NCBI RefSeq assembly: GCF_000819725.1
Contig: NZ_CDDH01000079.1
Span: 16,275-80,274 of the forward strand
DNA: 64,000 bases
Reading direction: 5' to 3'
Origin: Aeromonas australiensis
GTDB taxonomy: Bacteria > Pseudomonadota > Gammaproteobacteria > Enterobacterales > Aeromonadaceae
Made by a program: the position numbers and the translations under genes. A model generated the notes under the pieces. The model was not told where the DNA came from. It worked only from the letters and a program-made list of their open reading frames with translations, and ran no database searches. Shown here one piece after another: positions 29,739-39,100 of the stretch (position 1 is its first letter; each line of letters opens with the position of its first letter).

Positions 29739-32700
29739 TCACGGCTTGCGGTTGGCGAGTTGACGCAGGGTTTGGGCGCTGTGCTGCAACTGCTGGCGCT
29801 GGTGGTCATTGAGCGGGCAGTGGCCCAGCACATACTCGGTGGTGGCCACCACCGTCTTCCAGCGTGGTGACTTGGGCAGGGTGTCCAGACTCAGGTATTT
29901 GTCGAGGGTACGGGTCTGCGGGCTGGATCTGTCCATATAGACCCGCCACAGCTTGCTCTTCTCTGCCAGCACGATTTTGCCCTTGCCAGTCCCCTGCTGC
30001 CAGGCATCCAGGGTGAGCTGCATGGTCTCTACCAGCGCCCGGCGCAGCGGCTCGTCATCCTGCTGGCGAATGAGGTCGTCCGCCAGCGAACGGAACTCGC
30101 CGCCAAGGCGGCTCAGCTCGCCCAGCAGCTGTTCATCTTCGATGATGGCTTGCCGCGAGAGGTTCTTGAGGGCGTTCTCCAGCGCCATCACCCGGTGCTC
30201 ATCCTGACGCAGCTCGGTACTCAGAGTGAGGGCGAAAGCGGCTTGTCCTCCGAGCGCGATGGGCAGGGCACGGGCGTGGAGTACGTCCTTCTGCCCGGCC
30301 ACCAGAAACTCCAGATTGTGTTCCCGCTCGTTGGCAAGGTCGGGCCACTGCTGTTGCAGCGGGGTGGTGAGCCACTCATTGAGGGGCTGCCCCTCCATGG
30401 CTTCCGGCTCCTGTCCCAGCAGGCGCGCCAGCACCCGGGAGGCAAACAGCACTGTGCCCTGCTCGTCGATAAAGATCATGGGATCGGCCCCTTCGCCGAG
30501 CAGGGCCAACAGCCGCTGCTGATCCTGATGGAGCCGATCCTGCAGGGTGAGGCGATGTTCGATCTCCTGCTTCAACAACCGGTTTTCTACCAGCGAGGCC
30601 CGTCCCGCCTTGGCTTCCAGCAGTGCCTTGACCCTGGCAAACAGCTCCTCCTTGCAGAAGGGTTTGACCAGATAGTCGTTGGCACCGGCCCCGAAGCCCT
30701 CCTCGATATCCTTGGGCTGGTTGAGGGCGGTGAGCAGCAGCACCGGCAACATATCTTTCGGGTGTTGCTGGCGCAGGCGACGGCAGACGTCAAAACCGGA
30801 GAGGGTCGGCATCATCACATCGAGCAGGATGAGGTCCACCGGCTCCTCGGCCAGCTTGGCCAGCGCATCGTGGCCGTCGCTGCTGGGCAGAATGCGGTAG
30901 CCGCAGGGCTGCAGCAGATGGCGCAGGATGTGCAGGTTGATGGGCTCGTCATCCACCACCAGAATGAGCGGCGCACCCTCGGGGGGAGAGGGCAGATCGT
31001 CGCTCTCCCAGTCCGGCAGGATCAGCGGTTGCTGGCGCACCAGCTGATGCTCGATCTGGCGGCTGCCCTGGGTCAGATTGGCCGCTTTGCCGGTGGCAAG
31101 GGGCAGGGTAAAGGCGAAGGTAGAGCCAACGCTCGGCTCGCTCTCGACAAACAGCTCGCCCCCCATCAGGTGCACCAGCTGGCGGGTGATGGAGAGGCCA
31201 AGGCCGGCCCCCTGTTTGCTCACCTCCGGGCTTATCTGCACCAGTGGCTCGAAGATGTGCTCCAGATGATCGGGGGCGATGCCGATGCCGGTATCCGTGA
31301 CCTTGATGCGCAGGAAGTTGTTCTCGACGATGGCACTGAGCACCACCTTGCCCTGCGGCGTGTACTTGATGGCGTTGCCCACCAGGTTGTAGAGCACCTG
31401 CTCGAGCCGCTGCTCATCGGCGAGCACCGGCGGCAGTTCGGCCGGGCTGATATCCACCAGAGTGAGGGGTTTGGCCTGCACCAGATGCTGGCAGAGATCC
31501 AGTACCAGCCGGATAACGCCCTTGGACGAGACGGGCTGGGGGTGGATCTCCAGCTGGCCGTAGCGCATCTGGTGGTAGTCCAGCAGATCGTCCACCAGGC
31601 GGGCCAGGCCGTCGGCGCTCTTGATAATGAGGCCGAGCTGCTTTTGCTGCCCTTCGGTCAAATCCTGCTGGCTGGCGAGCATTGACTCGGCCATGCCCTT
31701 GATACCGTGAATGGGGGTGCGCAGCTCGTGGGAGGTGTTGGCCAGCAGTTCATCCTTGAGCTTGTCTGCCTGCTGCAGGCTGAGGTTCTGCTTGTGGGTC
31801 AGCTTGACCTGCTGTTGCAGCTCTTGGGTCTGCTGTTCGATCAGTTCGATCTTGTCCTTCACCGAGCGCTGCATATGGCGAAACGCTTCGGCCAGCCGGT
31901 CGATATCATCGCCGGTGCGCTCGATGGCGATGGGGTGATCCAGCGCGCCGTCGGCCACCTGCTCGGCTGCTTCGGTCAGGGAGCGCAGCGGCGCCGTGAT
32001 AGAGTGGGAGAGCCAGCGGGAGAAGAGGATCAGTAGCAGTACCGAGCCCGCACCCAGCACAATCACCAGGGTTTCCAGCTGGCGGATCGGGGCATAGGCT
32101 TCCCGGGTGGAGATCTCGGCGATAAAGGCCCACTCGGTATCGAACACCTTCACCTGGGTATAGGCGGCCAGCACCTCGTCATCCTGGTAGGAGCGAAACA
32201 GACCGACCCCCTGCTCGCCGGAGAGGGTCTTGGTGATAAGGGGGGTTTGCAGTGGTCGGAAGTTGGGACTGAAGCTGTTCTCGACGCTGAACTCCGGCGC
32301 CAGCCAGGCATTGGCACGCATCCGCTTGTCGGGGCCTACCAGGATGGTTTCACCGGTTTTGCCGAGCCCTTCACGCTCCGCCATGATCTGGTTGAGCTTG
32401 TCCGGCAGCAGCTCGAATATGACCACACCACGCACATAGTCGTACTGCATCACGGGGGCCGCCAGGTAGGCGACCACCTGCCCGGTCAGTTCGTTGCGGC
32501 CAAAATCGGTGAACTCGAAGATCTGTTGCGGCTTCTGACCTCCGTCGAGGCGGCGCTTGATCTTGGCGAAGGTCTGGCCCAAGCCGCTGCTCTGATAGGT
32601 GCCGGAGAGCAGATTGGTGGCAAAGTTAGGGTGCTTGGTGACCGAATAGACCACATCACCGTTAAGATCCACCAGAAAGATGTCGCTGTAGTTGGACTTG

Positions 32701-33176
32701 CGCACCATATCGGCATAACCGCGATGAAAACGCTGGTGCACCCGGTCATACATCTCGTCGGCGAGGATAAGCGCCGTGATGGAGGGTTCGATCTCCACCT
32801 GACTGTCCGGTTTGCGCAGTTGATCCCAGGAGCCGGGCAGATAGCGTGCCTGAGCACGGCTGCGGGCCTCCTGCGGCGTGGTGCCCAACTTCTCGAAGGC
32901 GCCGGTAAAGCCATAGAAACGGCCGATACTGTTGCCGGCAAAATCCTGCTGGGAGAAGTTGATGATCTGCTCTTTGAGGTTGTTGAAGTAATCCTCGAGC
33001 TGACTCTTTTTGATATTACGGACGGAGACCAGATGGTTGGAGGTCTGGGTGGTGAGATCCTTGCCGTGGCTATAGAGGAAGAAGAGGGTGATGACCAAAA
33101 ATGGCACCATACCCAACATGAAAAAAGCCAGCATTAACTGCGGCCTGAGCCCACGAAGCGTGAAGATCCCTTTCAT
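29739..33176 (-). CDS. chiS: ChiS, chitin-catabolism hybrid sensor and one-component DNA-binding regulator
   Basis: About 1145 residues. Layout: N-terminal membrane segment (LMLAFFMLGMVPFLVITLFF), a periplasmic domain of roughly 350 residues, a second membrane segment (LVIVLGAGSVLLLILFS), HAMP, coiled coil, HisKA with His483 in NTSHELRTPIHG, HATPase (NLVGNAIKYTPQG; DTGIGIAPDHLEHIF), receiver with Asp786 in LILLDVMMP, then a PAS-like region and a helical C-terminus (LWRVYMDRSSPQTRTLDKYL). In Vibrio cholerae that C-terminal part binds DNA, and ChiS works as a membrane-embedded activator held off by the binding protein. ATG 33176 is assumed; an in-frame TTG at 33218 is possible. Confidence 0.9.
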   Translation of the reverse strand: MKGIFTLRGLRPQLMLAFFMLGMVPFLVITLFFLYSHGKDLTTQTSNHLVSVRNIKKSQLEDYFNNLKEQIINFSQQDFAGNSIGRFYGFTGAFEKLGTTPQEARSRAQARYLPGSWDQLRKPDSQVEIEPSITALILADEMYDRVHQRFHRGYADMVRKSNYSDIFLVDLNGDVVYSVTKHPNFATNLLSGTYQSSGLGQTFAKIKRRLDGGQKPQQIFEFTDFGRNELTGQVVAYLAAPVMQYDYVRGVVIFELLPDKLNQIMAEREGLGKTGETILVGPDKRMRANAWLAPEFSVENSFSPNFRPLQTPLITKTLSGEQGVGLFRSYQDDEVLAAYTQVKVFDTEWAFIAEISTREAYAPIRQLETLVIVLGAGSVLLLILFSRWLSHSITAPLRSLTEAAEQVADGALDHPIAIERTGDDIDRLAEAFRHMQRSVKDKIELIEQQTQELQQQVKLTHKQNLSLQQADKLKDELLANTSHELRTPIHGIKGMAESMLASQQDLTEGQQKQLGLIIKSADGLARLVDDLLDYHQMRYGQLEIHPQPVSSKGVIRLVLDLCQHLVQAKPLTLVDISPAELPPVLADEQRLEQVLYNLVGNAIKYTPQGKVVLSAIVENNFLRIKVTDTGIGIAPDHLEHIFEPLVQISPEVSKQGAGLGLSITRQLVHLMGGELFVESEPSVGSTFAFTLPLATGKAANLTQGSRQIEHQLVRQQPLILPDWESDDLPSPPEGAPLILVVDDEPINLHILRHLLQPCGYRILPSSDGHDALAKLAEEPVDLILLDVMMPTLSGFDVCRRLRQQHPKDMLPVLLLTALNQPKDIEEGFGAGANDYLVKPFCKEELFARVKALLEAKAGRASLVENRLLKQEIEHRLTLQDRLHQDQQRLLALLGEGADPMIFIDEQGTVLFASRVLARLLGQEPEAMEGQPLNEWLTTPLQQQWPDLANEREHNLEFLVAGQKDVLHARALPIALGGQAAFALTLSTELRQDEHRVMALENALKNLSRQAIIEDEQLLGELSRLGGEFRSLADDLIRQQDDEPLRRALVETMQLTLDAWQQGTGKGKIVLAEKSKLWRVYMDRSSPQTRTLDKYLSLDTLPKSPRWKTVVATTEYVLGHCPLNDHQRQQLQHSAQTLRQLANRKP

Positions 33177-33359
33177 CTTGTGATTTTCAATTGAGAATCC
33201 GGTTATTAAGCCGCTCAAGTCTCGAACGAAAGCGTAATCATTTCAACGACTTTATCCCAAATTCGCTTGGTGGGTCACAGCTGGCTGGAGAAAAATGCAG
33301 CAAGGCGTTTAAACCCTGAGCAAACAAACTGCATCAGGGCTTAAATTGCGAAAAAGGGG

Positions 33360-33387
33360 TTGTGCTGGCGCTCGTGGTACGTATAAT
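33360..33387 (+). promoter_or_regulatory. Promoter of the tRNA-Gly/tRNA-Cys operon
   Basis: TTGTGC (33360-33365) and a perfect TATAAT (33382-33387) with 16-nt spacing, followed by a GCGCC discriminator typical of stringently controlled stable-RNA promoters. Confidence 0.8.
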
Positions 33388-33425
33388 GCGCCTCGTTGTC
33401 AGGAAACTGGCACGAAAGCAGTAAC

Positions 33426-33501
<76 letters not shown>

Positions 33502-33558
33502 ATTTTCCATCGCATCAACGATGGAACTCACTTTCAAGACAATCAGTCTTGTCAGCAT

Positions 33559-33632
33559 GGCGCGTTAGCAAAGCGGTTATGCAGCGGATTGCAAATCCGT
33601 TTAGTCCGGTTCGACTCCGGAACGTGCCTCCA
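33559..33632 (+). tRNA. tRNA-Cys (GCA)
   Basis: 74 nt with encoded CCA; anticodon GCA in GGATTGCAAATCC. The acceptor stem has a G-U wobble at the fourth pair (GGCGCGT with ACGTGCC). Follows tRNA-Gly as in E. coli glyW-cysT, but the leuZ gene of that operon is absent. Confidence 0.97.
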
Positions 33633-33679
33633 TATTCTATCTGTTTATCTCAATCATCACTCTTCGAGCTGAGCCTTGG

Positions 33680-33973
33680 TCAGTATCCTTGCTGTACCAG
33701 TAACTGCTCGCAGCCAGCCTGTTTCCACTCGCGCTCGAGATAGTGGCTCACATCCGCCATGTTTTGCCCCCGATATTGAAACTGCACCTCGGCACTGTGC
33801 TGGTTGAGATCCGCAATCCGTTGCTTCAGGCTGCCGCATTGCCACAGGCTGACGGTGGGCACGCCCCGTTCGGCCAGCACGATGGCATCTTCCCGATTCA
33901 GTTGCCACTCCTCCAGTTGTGCCCGTGTCAGGGCAACCATCAACACCAGCAGTGCCACTTCAGGTAGTTTCAT
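33680..33973 (-). CDS. Small exported hypothetical protein, 97 residues
   Basis: Not recognised. ATG 33973 has GGGAG 6 nt upstream. The N-terminus (MKLPEVALLVLMVALTRAQL) is a signal peptide or short membrane anchor; the rest is polar, with two cysteines (LWQCGSLKQR; KQAGCEQLL) that could pair in the periplasm. Convergent with the tRNA operon. No function is proposed. Confidence 0.65.
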   Translation of the reverse strand: MKLPEVALLVLMVALTRAQLEEWQLNREDAIVLAERGVPTVSLWQCGSLKQRIADLNQHSAEVQFQYRGQNMADVSHYLEREWKQAGCEQLLVQQGY

Positions 33974-34117
33974 GCGTGTCTCCCTACTGCATGTTTTTCC
34001 CCTGATAACTGTGGCAAAGCGCACGATTTTCGCAAGTTTGTTAATTGTTGGTTAATAACGTAACATTATTTCAGTGATTACCGTTTTTTGCGGTTTTTTA
34101 GCAAAAAATACACCTGG

Positions 34118-34151
34118 CATGTAGTAATCCTACATGTAGTGGGGTAATATT
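34118..34151 (+). promoter_or_regulatory. Candidate operator/promoter of the ybfA homologue
   Basis: CATGTAG-TAATC-CTACATG inverted repeat (34118-34136) lies where a -35 would be relative to TAATAT (34146-34151), 34 bp before the ATG. It suggests repressor or activator binding; the regulator is unknown. Confidence 0.45.
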
Positions 34152-34184
34152 TGCTCAGTGGTCTTACCAGTAAGGAGTTGCATT

Positions 34185-34385
34185 ATGTTTCACCCCTTTT
34201 CCCTGACTCAGATTATTATGCGTCGCATTTATGTATTGCTGGTGGGCATTCTGGCTTTTCCCGTGATGCTATTTCGCAGCGATCGTGCACGCTTCTACAG
34301 CTATTTGCACCGGATCTGGAACAAAACCAGCACCAAACCGGTTTGGCTCAAAATGAGCGAGCGTGGCGAGCGGATCTTCTACTAA
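34185..34385 (+). CDS. ybfA: YbfA-like small membrane protein (DUF2517)
   Basis: A 66-residue protein. ATG 34185 follows AAGGAG by 7 nt. One hydrophobic segment (IYVLLVGILAFPVMLF) precedes RSDRARFYSYLHRIWNKTS, which matches the conserved half of E. coli YbfA (DRARFYSYLHR.W.KTS.KPVW). Inner-membrane protein of unknown function. A strong terminator follows, and a dyad lies over its promoter. Confidence 0.78.
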   Translation: MFHPFSLTQIIMRRIYVLLVGILAFPVMLFRSDRARFYSYLHRIWNKTSTKPVWLKMSERGERIFY

Positions 34386-34421
34386 ATCCCATTCGCACGA
34401 TCTGGTGCAAAAAATAGGTGT

Positions 34422-34454
34422 AAAAAAGAGACAGCATTGGCTGTCTCTTTTTTT
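34422..34454 (+). terminator. Terminator of the ybfA homologue
   Basis: GAGACAGC ATTG GCTGTCTC followed by T7. Confidence 0.88.
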
Positions 34455-34984
34455 ATCTGCTGGTCTGGAGCCCTCTCTTCCGGCCATCCGCCCGTCTGTG
34501 GGGGGGGAGTGTTTAATGCGTATATCGTGACTGGTGCTATCCGCTCACAGTAGTTGTGACCGGATCGCTTGGCGGTGCTCGTTCTCTACACACCGGACAA
34601 GGGAAGTGTTGGCCGAATGGCAAGGGGGCTTATCGCGAGGTGAAATCTGCAGGAGGCCGAAGGCAAAATGCGGGTCTGAAGAATGGGAAGCAGTAATGCA
34701 CCGTTTAGTCGAGCGAGCAAGATGATGAAGGCCGCACTGAATGAAGTCAGAGCGTGGCGTTCGTTGTGTTAACAGTGTGGGGTCAGACATATGCATCAAG
34801 CGTACATAGAGAAAGTGCTTTGAGGAATTGGGGTTGGCATTGCTGCAGGCGTAGCATAGAGAGCGCTTGAGTTAACGTGAACACGCAGTATGCGGGACCT
34901 CATCCAAGATGTGGTAAGCGTGTGGTAGTTGGAGACTCTCCTGCTTGAGCTGCAGAACCGCTTATCAGCAGTAGATTGGTTGGT
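34455..34984. other. 530-bp stretch with no supported gene
   Basis: Only short overlapping open frames (63-84 codons) on both strands, without ribosome binding sites or recognisable products. Base composition is closer to 50% G+C than that of the flanking genes. No tRNA, inverted repeat pair or insertion-sequence end was found. Confidence 0.5.
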
Positions 34985-35917
34985 TTAATCCGGTGAGATG
35001 ACAACCTGGTTGCGCCCCTGGCCTTTGGCCTGATAAAGGGCCCGGTCTGCCATCATCAGCAGATAGTCTATGCTCTCTTGCCCCTTCATGGTGGCACACC
35101 CCAGACTAATGGTGAGAGAGATCCAATCCCCTTGCCACGATAACTTGGTGGTGCTGACATGCTGGCGCAGCTGCTCGGCACGACGTGCCGCCTGTTCAAT
35201 GGTGCAACCCGGCAGGATCAGCAGGAACTCCTCCCCGCCCCAGCGGGCCAGACTCTCTCCCGGTAACAGCTGGTCGGCCATGGTGTGGGCGACAGAACAG
35301 AGCACGGCATCCCCCGCAGGATGGCCGAAAGTGTCATTAACCTGTTTGAAATGGTCGATATCTCCCAGCACTACCGAAAGGGGCTCACCTTGCAACCAAA
35401 GGGCCTGCAGCTGTTGCTGGGCGCCACGCCGGTTGGTCAGTTCGGTGAGGGGATCGGTGCAGGAGAGGCGGCTCACCTCTTCCACCATGCACTGCAGGTC
35501 GTGGATATCGCGAAAGGTGATGATATGGCCATCCGGGATGGCATCGGCTCCCAGCTGGGCAGTGACGATAAACCAGCGCGATTGACCGCTTTTGCAGCGG
35601 ATCAGCGCAGGCATCTCGGCGACCTCCAGTCCTTGCGACAAACTCTGTTCTACCTGGGAGTGCCAGGAGTCAATGATGGTGCGGCGATACCCTTCATCCG
35701 GGTAGGCGACCTGAAACCAGGAGGCCATGTCAGGCAGATCGTCTAGGTTGTAGCCCAGCTGCTCAATAAAGGCTTTATTCAGGAAGCGGTGGCGCCGCTG
35801 CGGGATCATGTCGGGTGAGCCGCCATCGTGACGGGCAATGGATTCTGACACCAGAATAGGCAGCGGGATCACATCGAAGGAGCGAAACAGCATCTGCTGC
35901 AGTTGTTGGTCATCCAT
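34985..35917 (-). CDS. PAS-GGDEF diguanylate cyclase
   Basis: A 310-residue soluble protein. A PAS-like domain covers about residues 10-140 (RHRFLNKAFIEQLGYNLDDL; FIVTAQLGADAIPDGHIITF), followed by a GGDEF domain with the active-site loop GGEEF at 227-231 in RWGGEEFLLILPG. It makes cyclic di-GMP in the cytoplasm. The inhibitory site RxxD is not evident. No membrane segment. ATG 35917 is preferred over the upstream in-frame TTG at 35923. Confidence 0.9.
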   Translation of the reverse strand: MDDQQLQQMLFRSFDVIPLPILVSESIARHDGGSPDMIPQRRHRFLNKAFIEQLGYNLDDLPDMASWFQVAYPDEGYRRTIIDSWHSQVEQSLSQGLEVAEMPALIRCKSGQSRWFIVTAQLGADAIPDGHIITFRDIHDLQCMVEEVSRLSCTDPLTELTNRRGAQQQLQALWLQGEPLSVVLGDIDHFKQVNDTFGHPAGDAVLCSVAHTMADQLLPGESLARWGGEEFLLILPGCTIEQAARRAEQLRQHVSTTKLSWQGDWISLTISLGCATMKGQESIDYLLMMADRALYQAKGQGRNQVVISPD

Positions 35918-36088
35918 GGGCAAAACTCGGCTCCCTGCTCACCCTTTAACCTGATTACATTAAGTGAAGGCGTGTTGCCGGTAAACTCATTTATTGCAGT
36001 TGCAGTTGCAGGGCATGGAGATAAGCTGGACCCTGCCGAGGGGTCTGATGTTGGTCGATTTTCAGGTGTCTGATTGCCATAAAATAAC

Positions 36089-36117
36089 AAAGCCGCTTCT
36101 ATCTGGAGCGGCTTTTT
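36089..36117 (-). terminator. Terminator of mscK
   Basis: AAAGCCGCT/AGCGGCTTT stem lying 24 bp after the mscK stop; the T-run is stronger on the plus strand, so it may act in both directions. Confidence 0.7.
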
Positions 36118-36140
36118 CGTTAGGTCATGGCTATACGCAA

Positions 36141-39100
36141 TCAGGCTGGCTGCTTGCCATCTTCTGCGGGCGGCGGCAGGGCGGCGGAGTTGGACTCCAC
36201 CTTCTGCTCTTCGCCCTGCATGTTCTTGATATAGACATCCATCTGGTTGAAGGCGATCTCGATGCCGTTCTCGCGGAACAGCTGGTCGATCTTGCGGTTC
36301 AACTCGTCCACTGCCGGGTTGCGATCACCCAGTTCGCTCACGAAGAAGCGCAGCTCGTGATCCAGGGTGCTAGCGCCAAAGGTGAGGAAGTAGACGATAG
36401 GAGCCGGGTCTTTCAAGACGCGGCTGTTCTCTTCCGCAGCCTGTTTGAGCAGGGTACGGGTCAGCTCCAGATCCGAGCCATACGCCACGCCCACCCGCAC
36501 GATGACACGGGTGACGGTATCACTCAGCGACCAGTTGATCAGCCGTTCGGTCATCAGCTGCTGGTTAGGGATAATCACCTCTTTGCGGTCGAAGTCAGTC
36601 AGGGTGGTGGCGCGAATGCGGATCCGCGAGACGGTACCGGAGAAGGAGCCGATGGTGACGGTGTCACCGATCCGCACCGGACGCTCGAACAGGATAATGA
36701 TGCCGGAGACGAAGTTGGAGAGGATCTCCTTCATGCCGAAACCGATACCGACCGACAGACCACCCGCTACCCACTGCAGCTTGTCCCACTGCACGCCCAT
36801 CATGGAGAGAGCAGTCAGGGAGCCGAAACCGATCAGCAGGTAGTTGAGCATGGTGGTGATGGCGTAGGCGGTACCCTGAGCCAGATTGAGCTTGGAGAGC
36901 ACCAGCACCTCCAGCAAGCCCGGCAGGTTGCGCGCCAGTGACCAGGCACCGCCGAGCATCAGGAAGCCGATCAGCACGTCACTCAGGCTGATGGGGAACT
37001 GCATGGCGTTGGCGCCGCTGCCTTCACTGCGGTACCAGAGCTCTATGCTGTCGAGGTAAGAAAAGACAGCCACCAGATCTGACCAGAGCCAATAGAAGGC
37101 GACGCCGAAGATCAGCAGCAGCACGGTACGGGTCAGACGCAGTGACTGTTGGCTGACATCTTCCAGAGCCATAGGTTGTTCTTCGACTGACTCGCCACCT
37201 TCCGCATCTTCCGAAGATTTGTGCTCACGTTTGGCCACGGCGCGGCGATAGGCCAGACGACGAGCGGCCAATTCCAGACCACGCAGGGCGGTGCGGTAGA
37301 CCAGGCTCCAGATAATGATGAGGTAGAAGGATTCAATCAGCCGACCGGTCAGCTTCAGCGCGGTATAGTAGTAACCGAGCACCGCCAGCACGATCAGTGC
37401 TACTGGTGCCAGTGCCAGAGCGATAGCAATCAGCGACTGCTGCATGCTCGCCTCGCCCTTGATGCGGGCGCGGGAGATAGGAAACACCAGATAGGCAGCC
37501 ACTCCCAGCAGGGTCAGAGTCATGGCCTGACCGATGACATCATTACCCAGGGTAGAGGGTTCAACCACCGCCTTGGTCGCCAGCATGATGAGCGGTAGCA
37601 GCGGCAGCCAGAGGTAGCGCATGCTGGTGTGCTTGGCCTGCAGCTCCGCTTTCGGGATCCGGAAGTGGGTCTCGGCGATGCCACCCGGGCGCATGACGGC
37701 CAGGTAGACGCTGAACACCAGATGACCCAGAGCCAGATTGATGGTGATCTGGAACATCAATTTGGGGCTGAGCAGACCGCTATAGCTGAGCAACAGGCCG
37801 CCAGCCAGAATAAACAGGCTGCCCGGCAGACGCTGCAGCACGGTGTAAAAGAGAGCGACAGGAGTGTGCCACTGGTTGTCCTGACGGAAACGACCAAGGT
37901 CTTTGGCTATTTTCTTCTGATGTTCGGCAAGGGTAGGGCGTTTCCACATCAGCAGACCGCCAATCAGCAACAGCGGGAAGGCGAGCAGGGAGATCCCCAA
38001 CAGCTCTTCGCGCCAGCGTGTCCAATCCGGTTTCAATACCCAGTCGGAGGCTTGTTTATAAGCCTGTGAAGGCCAATTGATAAACCACTTGCTGTCGATG
38101 GGCTTGTTGCTGCTTACCCAGAAGATGTGCTGTTGCAGGGTAAATTCGATGGCCGCATGGGTACGAGCAAGTTGCTGCTGAGTCAGCTGCAGGCTGATGG
38201 CGTTGGTAAGCTGGCTGTCGAGCTGGCGGTTAAGCTGGTCGAGCAGATTGATACGGGTATCGAGCAGTTTGGCAAGGCTGGCCTTGTCTTCTTCGCTGAC
38301 CGGCTCCCTGCTGCTGGCGATCAAGTTGTCCAGATAGAGGTTCTTCTGAAACAGCTGGTCACGCTGCTGGCTCAGTTCAAACTGGGCCAGATGGAGATCG
38401 GCGATCTGCTCTTCCAGGTTCTTGACGGCAGTGGTCGGTGCCGCTTCCAGCTGCTGGTAGAGCTGATAGAGGATGCGTGACAGCAGCAGGTTTCCCTTGA
38501 GCATCTGCACCTGTTCATTGAGGTTGCGCTCGGTCTGGATGCCGCGCTCCAGCCAGCTCTTGGCTTGCAGGTTTTTCTGCACCAGGGCGTTGAGGCTGCT
38601 GGTGACGCTAATGAGCTGCTGGCTGAGCTGGTGGTTAAGCTCCTGCTCTCTTTGCACTAGCGGGCTGGATTGGGTGGCGACTAGCTCACCGGTCTGCTCG
38701 GCCGTTTTTTCGGTGTCGCCAAGGCGCTTGGCACTGCTCTGATCCTGCAGCAGCTGCAGTTTCTGCTCTTCGCTGGCCAGACGGGTACTCTGGTAGTCGC
38801 GTTGTTTGATCGCCAGATCCTGCATGCTGGTACGGTTGTCCAGCTGCTTTTGCAGATGGGCCAGTTGCAGGTCGAGCAGAGCATGCTCGGCACCGAGCTT
38901 CATCTTCTCGGCGACGGAGACGTTTTCACCCGCGTTGAGGCGGTTGCGGATCTCCTGACTGCGCTGATAGGCCCGGCTCATGCTGGTCTGGGCACGCTCC
39001 GGCAGGGTTTGCAGGCTGGTGAGCTGGCTGGCGATGGTGCCGAGGGCCTCCTGGGCCGCCTGCATATTGGCCAGTACTTCCGGTTGACGAGCGTCTAGCT

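Noticed and set aside
34534..34799. 63- and 84-codon frames in the 34.5-34.8 kb gap
   Set aside because: No ribosome binding site, no coherent hydrophobic or charged pattern, and they overlap each other on opposite strands.
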